64,000 nt of DNA from Thermosediminibacterales bacterium. GTDB taxonomy: Bacteria; Bacillota; Thermosediminibacteria; Koleobacterales; JARRCM01. Under the pieces are notes generated by a model. The model worked only from the letters and a program-made list of their open reading frames with translations, was not told where the DNA came from and did not search any database. Position 1 is the stretch's first letter. Each line of letters starts with the position of its first letter. Below, in pieces: positions 24,803-34,081 of the stretch. A program made the position numbers and the translations under genes. The DNA lies in assembly GCA_029982205.1 (NCBI GenBank), contig JARRCM010000005.1:23387-87386 (forward strand). The letters run 5' to 3'.

Positions 24803-25565
24803 TGTTAAGCAACCCCTGTCTTTCGGCGTTTTCACCATAAACTGACATTATCTGTTCAGAATAAACGCCTTTCTCTTTATATATATAGAGCGAAGGAAGC
24901 ACCTTCATTTCAGGATTGCCTCCTTTTACAGACTCTATTAATACCATGTTCGGCGGCGAATCAAACGTCGAATGGACAAACTTAATTTTCTTCGGTTCTA
25001 TTTTGTGTTTCTTCATATAGCAGAATATATCAGGCAATCGTCGGGTTCTATGTATCAAAAAAAATCTGCCGCCTTTTTTTAATAACATCCCCGCAGCACT
25101 AATAACCCCTTCAAGATTTACAAAAAGTTCATGTTTTGCACACGCTTTAACAGGGTCGGGATTTATTTTGCCCGTGCCTATTTCTCTAAATGGAGGATTT
25201 GAAACAACTACATCATATTTTCCTCTTCCAAGCTTTTGGGGAGCGTCTTTCATGTCCATTGAAAGTATCTCGATTTTATGTTCCAACCCATTTAATTTCA
25301 CGCTTCTTTCTGCCATATCCGCTACAGTATCCAAAATCTCGATACCGTATATCTTTTTGGCTGGTGTTTTTGCTGAAAGCAGTAGGGAAATAACCCCTGT
25401 GCCGCAGCCGAGATCTACAACTGTCTCGCCTTTTTTAACGGTCACAAAGTTAGACAACAATACGGCATCTATGGAAAAACAGTATGATTTGGGGTTTTGG
25501 ATTATTTTGAGGTTTTTACATACAAGGTCATCAATTCGTTCATTGGGTTTTAATAAATCCATCAT
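24792..25565 (-). CDS. tRNA1(Val) (adenine37-N6)-methyltransferase-like protein (YabB/TrmN6)
   Basis: 257 residues. SAM motif I 'VVDLGCGTGVISLLLSAK', acidic 'YGIEIL', and the N6-adenine motif 'VVVSNPPFREIG' identify the YfiC/TrmN6 family. 'PKSYCFSIDAVLLSNFV' precedes motif I as usual. The target is position 37 of a tRNA, by family; which tRNA is unknown. Start ATG-ATG at 25565 follows an AGGAGG-type site. Upstream is the NHL lipoprotein gene, 48 bases away. Confidence 0.85.
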   Translation of the reverse strand: MMDLLKPNERIDDLVCKNLKIIQNPKSYCFSIDAVLLSNFVTVKKGETVVDLGCGTGVISLLLSAKTPAKKIYGIEILDTVADMAERSVKLNGLEHKIEILSMDMKDAPQKLGRGKYDVVVSNPPFREIGTGKINPDPVKACAKHELFVNLEGVISAAGMLLKKGGRFFLIHRTRRLPDIFCYMKKHKIEPKKIKFVHSTFDSPPNMVLIESVKGGNPEMKVLPSLYIYKEKGVYSEQIMSVYGENAERQGLLNSGQ

Positions 25566-25613
25566 TTACCAGTCTGGCCTCCTGTTTTTTAACATGTCCC
25601 ATAAAACCCTGCA

Positions 25614-27575
25614 TCATTGTTGAAAAACAAAACGCTGTATACGATGATTGCCTGAATCTGCGATAAGCAAACTGCCATCTTTATCAACCCACAAACCTTT
25701 AGGATAATACAGCTGTTTTGCCCCATGACCGAAACTGCCATATGAACCAAGATAATCGCCATCTGAAGAAAATTTCATTATTCTATGATTATAAGTATCG
25801 GATACGTATATATTATCCTGACTATCCACTGCTATGCCCTGAGGCCCATTTATATCTCCTTCTTCATCAGAAATTCCAAACCCATCTTCTTCACCGCCGC
25901 TGTGGCCGAACCTCAGCAGCAGTTTGCCTTTCGGGCTGAACTTAGTAATATTTCCGTCAAGGGAATTAAGCACATAGATTTCTCCCTGTGAATCAAAAAC
26001 GGCTTTAAATGGGTTTGGAGTCGGTAGCTCCCTTAAATACTCGCCCCTATTGTTAAATACCTGAATCCTGCTGTTATAAAAATCGGCGACATATATATCG
26101 TGTTCTTTGCTTATAGATATTCCAGTTGGGCCTTTTTCTATTCCATATGAATCATAAACTCCAAAATCACCCTTGCCTTCTCCTCTTCCGCCAAAACCTG
26201 ATTCAAAACGACCTTGTAGGTTAAATTTTTGAACCATATCTAAATCAAGTATATACACATAACCATTGGAATCTACCGCTATATCCTGCGGATTTGCAAA
26301 AAAACCTGAATTGTATCCGCTTGTAAATTCTGTTAAAAAACGCCCTTCTGAGTCAAATTTCATTGCTCTGAAGTTAAGCGGATCGTCAATGTATGGATCA
26401 CCGCTTAAAATATACACATTGCCATCATCATCTCCAGTCACGGCATGGGGAAACACAAAGGCTGATGAATATTTCTTGCTCCCTATACTGTAAAGATATT
26501 CTCCTTTTGAATCAAAAGCCTGAATTCGATGGTTATAAGGATCAACAACATAAATGATGTCATCTGAACTCACAGCCAAAGTGGTGGGCCCATTACTTCC
26601 GTATTGTTCGCCAATCTTTCCAAAACGACCTTCCCTGCTCCCCATCCCGCCAAATCTGGAAATCACCTTGCCATCAGAAGAAATCTTAAAAACATTATAA
26701 GAACCATAATCTGTCACATATAAACAGCTCTGACTGTCAACCCCTATATCTATAAGCTGTGTGAAAATACCGTTAACATCATCATTATTGATCTCTTTTT
26801 TAAATCTCCCTTTAGGGTCAAACACCTGTATCCGATTATTCAAGGTATCATTCACATAAATGTTACCTGATTTGTCTACACAAAGGCCATTTGGACCCAG
26901 ATAAAATTCCGAACCTTCTGCGCCTAACTCGCCAGGTTTCTCACCACGACCGCCTATTTTATCTATAACCCTACCTTCTTTATTTATTCTCCATATCTTA
27001 TCAAAACTTAACACTACTAATTCTCCTGAAGGGCTCAAGTCTATACTTCTGGGAACAAAACCGTCACTCTCGTCATCATTAAATTCTATCTTTTTCAGCA
27101 GACTGCCGTTAGAGCTGTAAACCCAGATACATCTTGACTCAATGTCAGAAACATATACACTTCCATCTACAGCCACCTCAATATCTGTGGGCATCTTCAG
27201 GCCATCAGATTTATCGGCCAATTTTCCCACGAAATTGCCGTGTTTATCAAACTTTTTAACCATGCCTTTAATGGAATACAGATCTATAACATAAATATCC
27301 TGATTTTTTCCAACTGCCAGGCTGACAGGGTAACCAATAACACTATCTTCTATTCCATAGACCACAGTCTCGCCGGTAAAATCCTCGGTTTCTGTTGATC
27401 CCTGCTCGGGTATGCTTTTTTCGTCTTTCTGGTCGGAATCGGTTTGGTTTTGCTGTTCAGGTTTGTTTGAATCATCCTTATAATAGTCAGATCCGGCTCC
27501 ATCGGTCCTACAGCCAACGAGAACAAATAAAATCATCGCCAAAACAAACAGTAATGCCAGTATTCTGGTTTTCAC
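25614..27575 (-). CDS. NHL-repeat lipoprotein
   Basis: About 653 residues from a GTG at 27575 (GGAGGG seven bases upstream). Lipoprotein signal ending in the lipobox 'VLVGC', then a low-complexity Gln/Asp/Glu linker ('DDSNKPEQQNQTDSDQKDEK'). The rest is about ten NHL-type repeats ('GLCVDKSGNIYVNDTLNNRIQVFD', 'GIAVDSQDNIYVSDTYNHRIMKFS', 'GLWVDKDGSLLIADSGNHRIQRF'), predicting a beta-propeller outside the membrane, perhaps two. Such proteins bind ligands or scaffold complexes; no catalytic residues stand out. Role unknown. Confidence 0.85.
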   Translation of the reverse strand: MKTRILALLFVLAMILFVLVGCRTDGAGSDYYKDDSNKPEQQNQTDSDQKDEKSIPEQGSTETEDFTGETVVYGIEDSVIGYPVSLAVGKNQDIYVIDLYSIKGMVKKFDKHGNFVGKLADKSDGLKMPTDIEVAVDGSVYVSDIESRCIWVYSSNGSLLKKIEFNDDESDGFVPRSIDLSPSGELVVLSFDKIWRINKEGRVIDKIGGRGEKPGELGAEGSEFYLGPNGLCVDKSGNIYVNDTLNNRIQVFDPKGRFKKEINNDDVNGIFTQLIDIGVDSQSCLYVTDYGSYNVFKISSDGKVISRFGGMGSREGRFGKIGEQYGSNGPTTLAVSSDDIIYVVDPYNHRIQAFDSKGEYLYSIGSKKYSSAFVFPHAVTGDDDGNVYILSGDPYIDDPLNFRAMKFDSEGRFLTEFTSGYNSGFFANPQDIAVDSNGYVYILDLDMVQKFNLQGRFESGFGGRGEGKGDFGVYDSYGIEKGPTGISISKEHDIYVADFYNSRIQVFNNRGEYLRELPTPNPFKAVFDSQGEIYVLNSLDGNITKFSPKGKLLLRFGHSGGEEDGFGISDEEGDINGPQGIAVDSQDNIYVSDTYNHRIMKFSSDGDYLGSYGSFGHGAKQLYYPKGLWVDKDGSLLIADSGNHRIQRFVFQQ

Positions 27576-27699
27576 GGAGCATCCCTCCATTTTATGTTAA
27601 TATTATTATTTCTACTTCTACAGATGTATTCCTTCTTTTAAACAGAAATGAGTGTTTCTAAAAATTATATGACGAACGGCCTGTCAAAAAGTTTCATTT

Positions 27700-27731
27700 A
27701 AAATTAAATAAATCGGCCAAAAGGCCGATTT
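27700..27731 (-). terminator. terminator after the zinc metallopeptidase gene
   Basis: On the minus strand AAATCGGCC-TTTT-GGCCGATTT is a perfect 9-bp stem followed by ATTTAATTTT. Confidence 0.75.
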
Positions 27732-27756
27732 AATGTTTCATAATTTTTAAATCAAA

Positions 27757-28455
27757 TTAATCATTGTCTCTATAAATTCCTGCTATGGCCAGAAGTCTTA
27801 AAAGCTGCAGAACTGCCATTACTGTCGCTGCCACATAAGTAAGGGCTGCAGCCGAAAGCACTTTCCTTGTGTGAGGAACTTCTTCTCTCATTATAAAACC
27901 TCCAGCTTCTAAAGCCTCAATAGCACGGGAGCTTGCATTAAACTCTACAGGTAACGTAACAAGCTGGAACAATACCGCTGCAGCAAAAGCCAATATTCCT
28001 ATATACATTAAATTTCCGGAGCGAAAAATTAAACCCATAAAAAACAGTGGAAATGCCATTTGAGAACCTATATTTGCAATCGGTACTATTGAATTTCTGA
28101 TGGATAAAGGAACATAGCCAAGGTCGTGTTGAATGGCATGACCTGTTTCATGAGCAGCAACTCCAAGAGATGCAAGGGAACTTCCGCTGTATACCTCATC
28201 TGATAGGCGCAAAACCTTTGTGCGGGGGTCATAATGATCTGTAAGTCTGCCCGCGATTCTTTCAATTTTAACATCATATAATCCATGATTATCTAACAAT
28301 CTCCGTGCCACCTGAGCTCCTGTCAGGCCGCTTGAGGCCCTCACCCGCAGATATTTTGCAAATGTAGACTGAATTTTTGCCTGTGCATACATGGCAAGGG
28401 CTAAAGCCGGAAGAAGGATTATCATCGTAGGATCAAAATAAAAAGGGAAAAACAT
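27757..28455 (-). CDS. membrane neutral zinc metallopeptidase (YugP-like)
   Basis: 232 residues, the family length. 'GVAAHETGHAIQHDLGYVP' contains the HExxH-type HETGH zinc motif. It is flanked by an N-terminal membrane segment and two or three further segments ('LMYIGILAFAAAVLFQLVTL', 'VLSAAALTYVAATVMAVLQLLRLL'). 'PVEFNASSRAIEALEAGG' is the conserved third-ligand region. This is the Zn_peptidase_2/YugP family; the substrate is unknown. Start ATG behind AAGGAGGG. It stands between the NHL lipoprotein and yaaT. Confidence 0.85.
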   Translation of the reverse strand: MFFPFYFDPTMIILLPALALAMYAQAKIQSTFAKYLRVRASSGLTGAQVARRLLDNHGLYDVKIERIAGRLTDHYDPRTKVLRLSDEVYSGSSLASLGVAAHETGHAIQHDLGYVPLSIRNSIVPIANIGSQMAFPLFFMGLIFRSGNLMYIGILAFAAAVLFQLVTLPVEFNASSRAIEALEAGGFIMREEVPHTRKVLSAAALTYVAATVMAVLQLLRLLAIAGIYRDND

Positions 28456-28542
28456 TTTTCAACCCTCCTTTTTCAACCATAGTTTTGTTTATACCCCATA
28501 AGGGTATGCTTGCCTTAATTATATTCACACTTAATTAAAAAG

Positions 28543-29382
28543 TCAACTTTGCTGATCATCGTTTTTTTCAATAACTTCTTCAAAAGGAAACTCCAATATC
28601 TGATTTTCTTCATCTAGTTTCACTGTTACACTTTCTTTCACGACATTTACATCAACAACTTTACCTTCACCTTCAGGTGTAATAACCCTTTTACCTACAG
28701 CAGGCAGGTTTTCTCTTATTCCTTCATAAACATCACACTCATATTTAAGACAGCACATAAGCCTTCCGCAAAGGCCTGAAATTTTACCAGGATTAAGGGT
28801 AAGATTCTGCTGTTTTGCCATCCTTATTGAAACAGGATCAAATTCCCCTAAAAATGTAGCACAACACAACTGTCTGCCGCAAGGCCCTAAACCGCCCAGC
28901 ATCTTGGCTTCGTCACGCACTCCTATCTGTCGAAGTTCTATTCGGGTTCTGAAAACCGATGCCAGGTCTTTTACCAGCTCACGAAAATCTACACGGCCAT
29001 CAGCTGTGAAGTAAAAAATTATTTTGCTTCTATCGAAAGTATATTCAACATCCACTAGTTTCATATCAAGGCCGTGTTTTTCTATCTTATCAAGACATAT
29101 ATTAAAAGCTTCTTTTGCCTTTTTTTTGTTTTCTAAAACCTGTTGGCGGTCTTGTTCTGTAGCTTTGCGAATAACTTTTTTTAAGGGCAATACCAAATCT
29201 CCTTCCTTGACCTCTTTCGGCCCCACCACAACTTCACCGTATTCCAGCCCCCGGGCGGTTTCTACAATTACATATTCATGTGGTGAAGGATATTTATTGT
29301 TTTGGTAATCTTCCGGATTGCCTGGGTCAAAATAATATATCTTTCCTGCTTTTTTAAATCTCACTCCTACTACTGTGAACAC
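28543..29382 (-). CDS. yaaT: PSP1-domain protein YaaT (RicT)
   Basis: 279 residues from a GTG overlapping the holB 3' end by 29 bases. N-terminal beta-rich region 'VGVRFKKAGKIYYFDP', PSP1 core 'DRSKIIFYFTADGRVDFRELVKDLAS', and the Cys-rich 'GPCGRQLCCATFLGEF' and 'GLCGRLMCCLKYECDVY'. In Bacillus, RicT together with RicA and RicF forms an iron-sulfur complex that assists RNase Y mRNA maturation and promotes Spo0A phosphorylation. The multiple Cys fit cluster binding. Canonical neighbour of holB. Confidence 0.9.
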   Translation of the reverse strand: MFTVVGVRFKKAGKIYYFDPGNPEDYQNNKYPSPHEYVIVETARGLEYGEVVVGPKEVKEGDLVLPLKKVIRKATEQDRQQVLENKKKAKEAFNICLDKIEKHGLDMKLVDVEYTFDRSKIIFYFTADGRVDFRELVKDLASVFRTRIELRQIGVRDEAKMLGGLGPCGRQLCCATFLGEFDPVSIRMAKQQNLTLNPGKISGLCGRLMCCLKYECDVYEGIRENLPAVGKRVITPEGEGKVVDVNVVKESVTVKLDEENQILEFPFEEVIEKNDDQQS

Positions 29383-30370
29383 CTTTTTTTAACACCTCCT
29401 GTGTCTTCAGCAACATCTGAGTTAAGGCCAGTGAAATGTTTGCATTTGATTCAACAGCCTTTTTAGTCTTTTTTATATCATCTATTATTTTTAGAAGTTC
29501 CCGTAATTGCAAAGTTTCTGTTTGGGTTCTGATTTCTTCCAGTTTATCAATGTTTATATTTAATGTTTCCGTATTGGCTGCCTTAAATACCATAAGGTCA
29601 CGAAACCATAAAAGAAACATATCCAGAAAAATAAGTGCTTTTTCACGGTTCTGTTGAAACTTTTCCCCCAGAAAAAACGGGTAATCTTCCATAGTTTTTC
29701 TCAATTGATTTGCAGTTTTTATAACTTCTTCTCTAATTTCTTTAAATTCTTCAGAGTGAGCAAGCTTTACAGCCATTTCTAAAGAACCTTTTGAAAACAC
29801 CGATATGATCCTTGCTTCTTCAGAAGTCTTTTTCAAGTTACTGATAAGATAATCTTCGACAATCTTCCTTGGCAACGGTTTAAATTTAATAACCTGTGCA
29901 CGAGAAGTTACGGTAGGAAGAAAAAGATGCTGATTTGTTGTTAAAAGGATAATAACTCCATACAAGGGAGGGTCTTCAAGAGTTTTTAAAAGGCAATTAG
30001 AAGCTTCATCAGTCATTTTGTGGGCTTCCCTGATAATAAAAACCCTTTTATCTGCTTCATAAGGCTTTAAATTTATATCCCTTATGAGTTCACGTATTTG
30101 CTTTATCTTAATTGATGCGCCGTCAGGGCTAATAATAAACACATCAGGATGTATGCCTTTTTCAATCCTTAAACATGTGTTGCAAATACCACATCCATCA
30201 TAAACGGTTTTTTTACAATTCAGCGCCTGGGCAAATGCCACAGCTGTTTTCTGTTTTCCTACACCATCAGGACCAACAAACATATACGCATGTGATGGCC
30301 TCTGTTTTATAAGAGCATTTTGTAAACTCTTTAAGGCGTGTTCCTGACCAATAATATCCTTAAAAGGCAT
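29354..30370 (-). CDS. holB: DNA polymerase III delta' subunit
   Basis: 338 residues. AAA+ clamp-loader fold: Walker A 'MFVGPDGVGKQKTAVAFA', zinc module 'CKKTVYDGCGICNTCLRIEKG', 'LLKTLEDPP' and sensor-1 'TSRAQVIKFKP'. The delta' subunit is the stator of the clamp loader and works with DnaX, also in this window, to load the beta clamp. It follows yaaR by 17 bases and overlaps yaaT. Confidence 0.9.
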   Translation of the reverse strand: MPFKDIIGQEHALKSLQNALIKQRPSHAYMFVGPDGVGKQKTAVAFAQALNCKKTVYDGCGICNTCLRIEKGIHPDVFIISPDGASIKIKQIRELIRDINLKPYEADKRVFIIREAHKMTDEASNCLLKTLEDPPLYGVIILLTTNQHLFLPTVTSRAQVIKFKPLPRKIVEDYLISNLKKTSEEARIISVFSKGSLEMAVKLAHSEEFKEIREEVIKTANQLRKTMEDYPFFLGEKFQQNREKALIFLDMFLLWFRDLMVFKAANTETLNINIDKLEEIRTQTETLQLRELLKIIDDIKKTKKAVESNANISLALTQMLLKTQEVLKKGVHSSRSEI

Positions 30371-30387
30371 AAATACACCTTCCCGTT

Positions 30388-30837
30388 TTAAACATATAGG
30401 TCTATAAGCAAACCCCTTATCTCATTGATAAGTTCTAAAATTTTTAAAGTGGATTTTTCATTTTCCAGGAGGGCTTCTGTTAAATCCACAAGCTTTTGAT
30501 TCACCTTTTCTATTATAACATAGATTTTTTGTCTGCCTTCATTATCCCAAAAGCGCTTTTGTTTGGTAGAAAACATAGAACTTACGGCTTCATTTAAAAA
30601 CTCATGTATCAATCTTTTATATCTCACAAGTTCTTTAAGTGAAGAAGTGCTCTGTAGTATTTTCCCCTGTTCTTCAATATTTTCCAGCATATTTTGTAAA
30701 TGTTTGTTTGTATGCTCAGTTTGAATCTTAGCCATTTCAGCGGCAAAGCCGGAGGCATGCCGCATTTTTACCCCTGACTCTTTATCATATTCCTGAGAAG
30801 TTAAGCTTTTTAAAGGCATGTCTTTTGATATCTTCAT
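30388..30837 (-). CDS. yaaR: YaaR-family protein (DUF327)
   Basis: 149 residues behind AGAGGTG. Mostly helical: 'HLQNMLENIEEQGKIL', 'LVRYKRLIHEFLNEAVSSMFSTKQKRFW' and 'RQKIYVIIEKVNQKLVDLTEALL' are the conserved DUF327 region. Function is undefined; it is usually placed tmk-yaaQ-yaaR-holB. Here yaaQ is missing and a five-gene redox operon separates it from tmk. Confidence 0.85.
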   Translation of the reverse strand: MKISKDMPLKSLTSQEYDKESGVKMRHASGFAAEMAKIQTEHTNKHLQNMLENIEEQGKILQSTSSLKELVRYKRLIHEFLNEAVSSMFSTKQKRFWDNEGRQKIYVIIEKVNQKLVDLTEALLENEKSTLKILELINEIRGLLIDLYV

Positions 30838-31025
30838 AACCGCACCTCTTATTTCTGTATCTCATCAGCATTTACATACCTCTTAAATGCCGTTCTCGAC
30901 ATTGGCAAGGCTCGTACGTCTTCCTCCGATTATTGCTGATTGTGTAATATTATATGTGCAATACTGTATATTAATGATATTCTTCACAAAAATGTTTTTC
31001 CCTTTAATTTAATACCCCCTTTTAT

Positions 31026-32210
31026 TTATGCCTTTGGGTTGTTTTTTGTAAAACGCTCTAAAGCCAACCGACTAACGTCCATGAAAGTTTTTCCATCAAC
31101 AATCAGGTCTGACACAATTTTCCCTGTTACAGGTGACAGTGCTATTCCATCCCCTTCATGCCCTGCAGCAACAAAAAAGCCTTCAATACCCTCTACAGGC
31201 CCAATAATGGGCAGCCCATCGGGTGTATAAGGTCTTAATCCTGCAAACATGCGTATTATGTTCATACCCTTCAACCCGGGGACAAGCCTTGTGGCGTTCT
31301 TCAGTATCTCCTTCAAGCCTGTTCTGGTAACATCGGTGTTATAACCCACAAACTCCCGAGTTGCTCCTATCAAAATATTGCCTTTTTGAGTCTGGCTGAG
31401 AGAAAGGCCAACTCCTAATTTTATACCTGGATCACTGGAATTCTTCAAAATATCCGGATTGTACTTTGCTACAATATACCTGGCAGAAAGTACGTCTCCC
31501 ATCACATACGGAGCAACCTCTTCTGTTACAATAATCTGGCCTCGCCTTGGTTTTATTGGGATTGTTAGCCCTATCATTTCTGCGATTTTAGGTGCCCAGG
31601 CTCCTGCACAGTTAATCACAATTTCGCAGTCTATATCTCCCCTGCTGGTTTTAACCCCCTGTATTCTTCCATTTCTTTGTTTTATTCCAACCACTTCGGT
31701 ATGGAGCATAATCCCAGCTCCCTGTTTCCGGGCAGCTTTGGCGAACCCCAGGGTTAATTCAATAGAATTCACATGGGCATCCTGCGGGCTATAGGTAGAA
31801 CCTACAAGATGATGTGAAAGGCCTGGTTGAAGTTTTCGGGCCTGCTTTAAATCCAAAATTTCCACTTCAAGGCCTATCTGCTGCTGTCTTTTAACAAAAT
31901 CTTTCATAATCTCCAATTCTTCTTGTGTTTCAATCAGAATCATCCCACCCGTGTTTTCGTATTCTATGGGGTGTTCCAGCTCCGCTTCAAGGGTTTTGTA
32001 AATTTCTGCGCTTTTCATGGCTAATTGAAGATGAATCCCTGGATTTTTTGACTGTAAAATGATATCCTGGTCACACGCTCCAGAAGCCCCTGAAGCAAGG
32101 TCATTTTTTTCAATAAGCACAACCTCTTTGCCTCGTTTGGTTAGATAATAAGCTATCGAAGTTCCTATAACTCCTCCTCCGATTATCACAATCTCACTCG
32201 TCTTTTTCAC
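31026..32210 (-). CDS. FAD-dependent amine/amino-acid dehydrogenase, DadA-like catalytic subunit (copy 2)
   Basis: 394 residues from a GTG overlapping the BFD stop in a GTGA arrangement. Same layout as the product of 7605-8792: 'IVIIGGGVIGTSIAYYL', 'EKNDLASGASGACDQDI', 'INCAGAW', 'LRPYTPDGLPIIG' and 'GFFVAAGHEGDGIALSP'. It is the last gene of this operon, whereas copy 1 is first in its operon. It probably oxidises an amino or N-methyl-amino acid and passes electrons to the iron-sulfur and NAD subunits encoded upstream. Confidence 0.85.
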   Translation of the reverse strand: MKKTSEIVIIGGGVIGTSIAYYLTKRGKEVVLIEKNDLASGASGACDQDIILQSKNPGIHLQLAMKSAEIYKTLEAELEHPIEYENTGGMILIETQEELEIMKDFVKRQQQIGLEVEILDLKQARKLQPGLSHHLVGSTYSPQDAHVNSIELTLGFAKAARKQGAGIMLHTEVVGIKQRNGRIQGVKTSRGDIDCEIVINCAGAWAPKIAEMIGLTIPIKPRRGQIIVTEEVAPYVMGDVLSARYIVAKYNPDILKNSSDPGIKLGVGLSLSQTQKGNILIGATREFVGYNTDVTRTGLKEILKNATRLVPGLKGMNIIRMFAGLRPYTPDGLPIIGPVEGIEGFFVAAGHEGDGIALSPVTGKIVSDLIVDGKTFMDVSRLALERFTKNNPKA

Positions 32211-32485
32211 GAATCTTCCCCCTTTATAACCTCTTCAATTTTTAAAGTTCTTACAGGGGGTCTTGTTCCGGGTTTTAATTCCTTGATGTCAGTTACTTCA
32301 GCCAGCATCTTTTCAATAAGCCTGCGGCAGGTCCTCCCCTGACACAATCCCATGGTTGCATGGGTTCTGTTCTTTACGCCTTTGATGGTCCTCGCACCAT
32401 CAGCTATAGCTTCCAAAATCTCTTCCCGGGTGACTTCCTGACAGCGACATATATAAACAGGTTTTTTCTCTTTCATTAACCTCAC
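32207..32485 (-). CDS. BFD-type [2Fe-2S] protein (copy 2)
   Basis: 92 residues from a GTG that overlaps the preceding stop (GTGA); an in-frame ATG at 32476 is an alternative start. Motifs 'YICRCQEVTREEI' and 'GLCQGRTCRRLIE' give the four Cys of a BFD [2Fe-2S] domain. Free-standing, as in copy 1. C-terminal 'LKPGTRPPVRTLKIEEV' matches the 'RKPVRPVRI' tail of its paralogue. Confidence 0.8.
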   Translation of the reverse strand: MRLMKEKKPVYICRCQEVTREEILEAIADGARTIKGVKNRTHATMGLCQGRTCRRLIEKMLAEVTDIKELKPGTRPPVRTLKIEEVIKGEDS

Positions 32486-32997
32486 CTCTTCCTTTCAATG
32501 CTGCGGACTTCCAAGAAATACTTTTTAGGGACTTCAACGGTAACAAGAGCAGTAGCGTCAAATTGTTTCGAATTTCTAATTTTAACTACTTTTCCTTCAA
32601 CAACAAACTTCCCTTCTCTATTTACACACCTGACTGTCTCACCTGTTTTAGGCAGAGGATGGTATTCAAAAGGAAACTCTACAAGAGAAGTAGTGTTAGT
32701 GTAGTTTTTATGGACCTTAAAAATTGCAAGACCAGGACACGCCGCAACACAGAGCCCACATCCTGTACACTTTTCTCCATACAGCTTTGGAAGGTTTGTA
32801 ATGGGGCTTCCTACTTCAATGGCTCCAAAAGGGCACACAGTCTCACAAGGATTACACGGTATCTCCTGAACACATTCAATAAAAGCCACCGGGCCCTCTT
32901 CCAACCGATCCGCATCCGGCAAACCAGGAGATGATTTGAGTTCTTCCCATGAAGGAACACCTGTTTTTTTTATTCCTTTAGCCAATATCAGCACCAC
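32482..32997 (-). CDS. double [4Fe-4S] ferredoxin subunit (copy 2)
   Basis: About 171 residues; consecutive GTG codons make the exact start uncertain by one codon. Clusters 'CNPCETVCPFGA' (plus 'ECVQEIPC') and 'CTGCGLCVAACPG', then a beta domain 'YHPLPKTGETVRCVNREGK'. Overlaps the NAD/FAD gene by 20 bases. It is clearly paralogous to the product of 2076-2585, sharing 'PSWEELKSSPGLPD' with 'PSLEELKGSPGFPD' near the N-terminus. Confidence 0.8.
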   Translation of the reverse strand: MVLILAKGIKKTGVPSWEELKSSPGLPDADRLEEGPVAFIECVQEIPCNPCETVCPFGAIEVGSPITNLPKLYGEKCTGCGLCVAACPGLAIFKVHKNYTNTTSLVEFPFEYHPLPKTGETVRCVNREGKFVVEGKVVKIRNSKQFDATALVTVEVPKKYFLEVRSIERKR

Positions 32998-34081
32998 CTT
33001 CCATCATTTCAATCAGTTTGTCTTTTGCATCTCTTCGTTTTTTCCCAAAGGGCCCTGTCCTTAACGTATTTAGCCTTGCCCAAACTTTTTCCTTGAGGTC
33101 TCTGGCTTCCTCTTTGGAATACAGACCCAGGCTTTCTGCACACGCTATACCAGCCAGTCTCCCTTCTTCCATGGCAGAACTTGCCTCCTCTATTCCTGTT
33201 AAATCCCCGGCTGCGTATAGGCCTTTTATGGTTGTTTCCATGTTTCTATCATGTTTGGGAACATGGCCGCCCAGAGAAGGAACAAAAGCAAACTCACATC
33301 CTGCCAGCCATGCAAGTTCAGCTAGAGGGCTGAGGCCCACTGCAATACACACTGTATCAGCTTCTATTAATTTTTCCGTCCCTTTGATGGGTTTCCATTT
33401 TTCATCCAGTCCCACAATGACGGCTCCTTCAACACTGTTTTTCCCTATCACTTCCTGTATAGTGTAAGATGTGTATATTGGAACTCCAGCTCGCCGTATT
33501 TTGCTGGCATGGACTCCATAACCTCCAATTTCAGCTGCAGCTTCTATTAGGGCAATAACATCAGCACCTGCCTGAAGCAGTTGATATGATACGATCAATC
33601 CTACATTTCCGGAGCCTACCATAATGATTTTTTTCCCCGGAAGCACCCTGTGAACATTTATCATGGTCTGAGCTGCTCCCGCCCCCATTACTCCAGGAAG
33701 AGTGCACCCCGGAAAGGCCAGAGCGTTTTCCGAAGCTCCTGTGGCCAGAATAATCCTCTCCGCCTGGATTGCTTTTTCTCTTCCATCAGAGATGTAGCCT
33801 ATAACAAAATCCTTAAAAATGCTATAAACCGGTGAGTCCAGCAAAACTTTCACACCAAGTTTTTCAGTATCTTCAAGAAGTTTTTCTCCAATTCTGAAAC
33901 CTCTGGTTCCTGCCCTGTGTTCTCTCGAACCAAAAAACTTGTGTATCTGTTTAAACAGCTGACCACCCGGCTTATGGTTTTCATCCAAGAGAGTCACCTC
34001 ACCCCCTGCTCGGGCTACCTCAATTGCAGCAGCAAGCCCTGCAGGGCCTGCCCCTATTATGGCTACCTGTGTCTTTTTCAT
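32978..34081 (-). CDS. FAD/NAD(P)-binding oxidoreductase subunit (copy 2)
   Basis: About 367 residues from the ATG at 34081, which overlaps the previous stop (ATGA) and has GGAGGG upstream; the track adds five codons. 'VAIIGAGPAGLAAAIEVAR', 'DENHKPGGQLFKQIHKFFG', 'MVGSGNVGLIVSYQLLQAG' and 'GLYAAGDLTGIEEASSAMEEG' match copy 1 nearly motif for motif. It likely connects the complex to NAD(P)H, or serves as the structural flavin subunit as in PDH1 and HcnB. Confidence 0.85.
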   Translation of the reverse strand: MKKTQVAIIGAGPAGLAAAIEVARAGGEVTLLDENHKPGGQLFKQIHKFFGSREHRAGTRGFRIGEKLLEDTEKLGVKVLLDSPVYSIFKDFVIGYISDGREKAIQAERIILATGASENALAFPGCTLPGVMGAGAAQTMINVHRVLPGKKIIMVGSGNVGLIVSYQLLQAGADVIALIEAAAEIGGYGVHASKIRRAGVPIYTSYTIQEVIGKNSVEGAVIVGLDEKWKPIKGTEKLIEADTVCIAVGLSPLAELAWLAGCEFAFVPSLGGHVPKHDRNMETTIKGLYAAGDLTGIEEASSAMEEGRLAGIACAESLGLYSKEEARDLKEKVWARLNTLRTGPFGKKRRDAKDKLIEMMEGGADIG

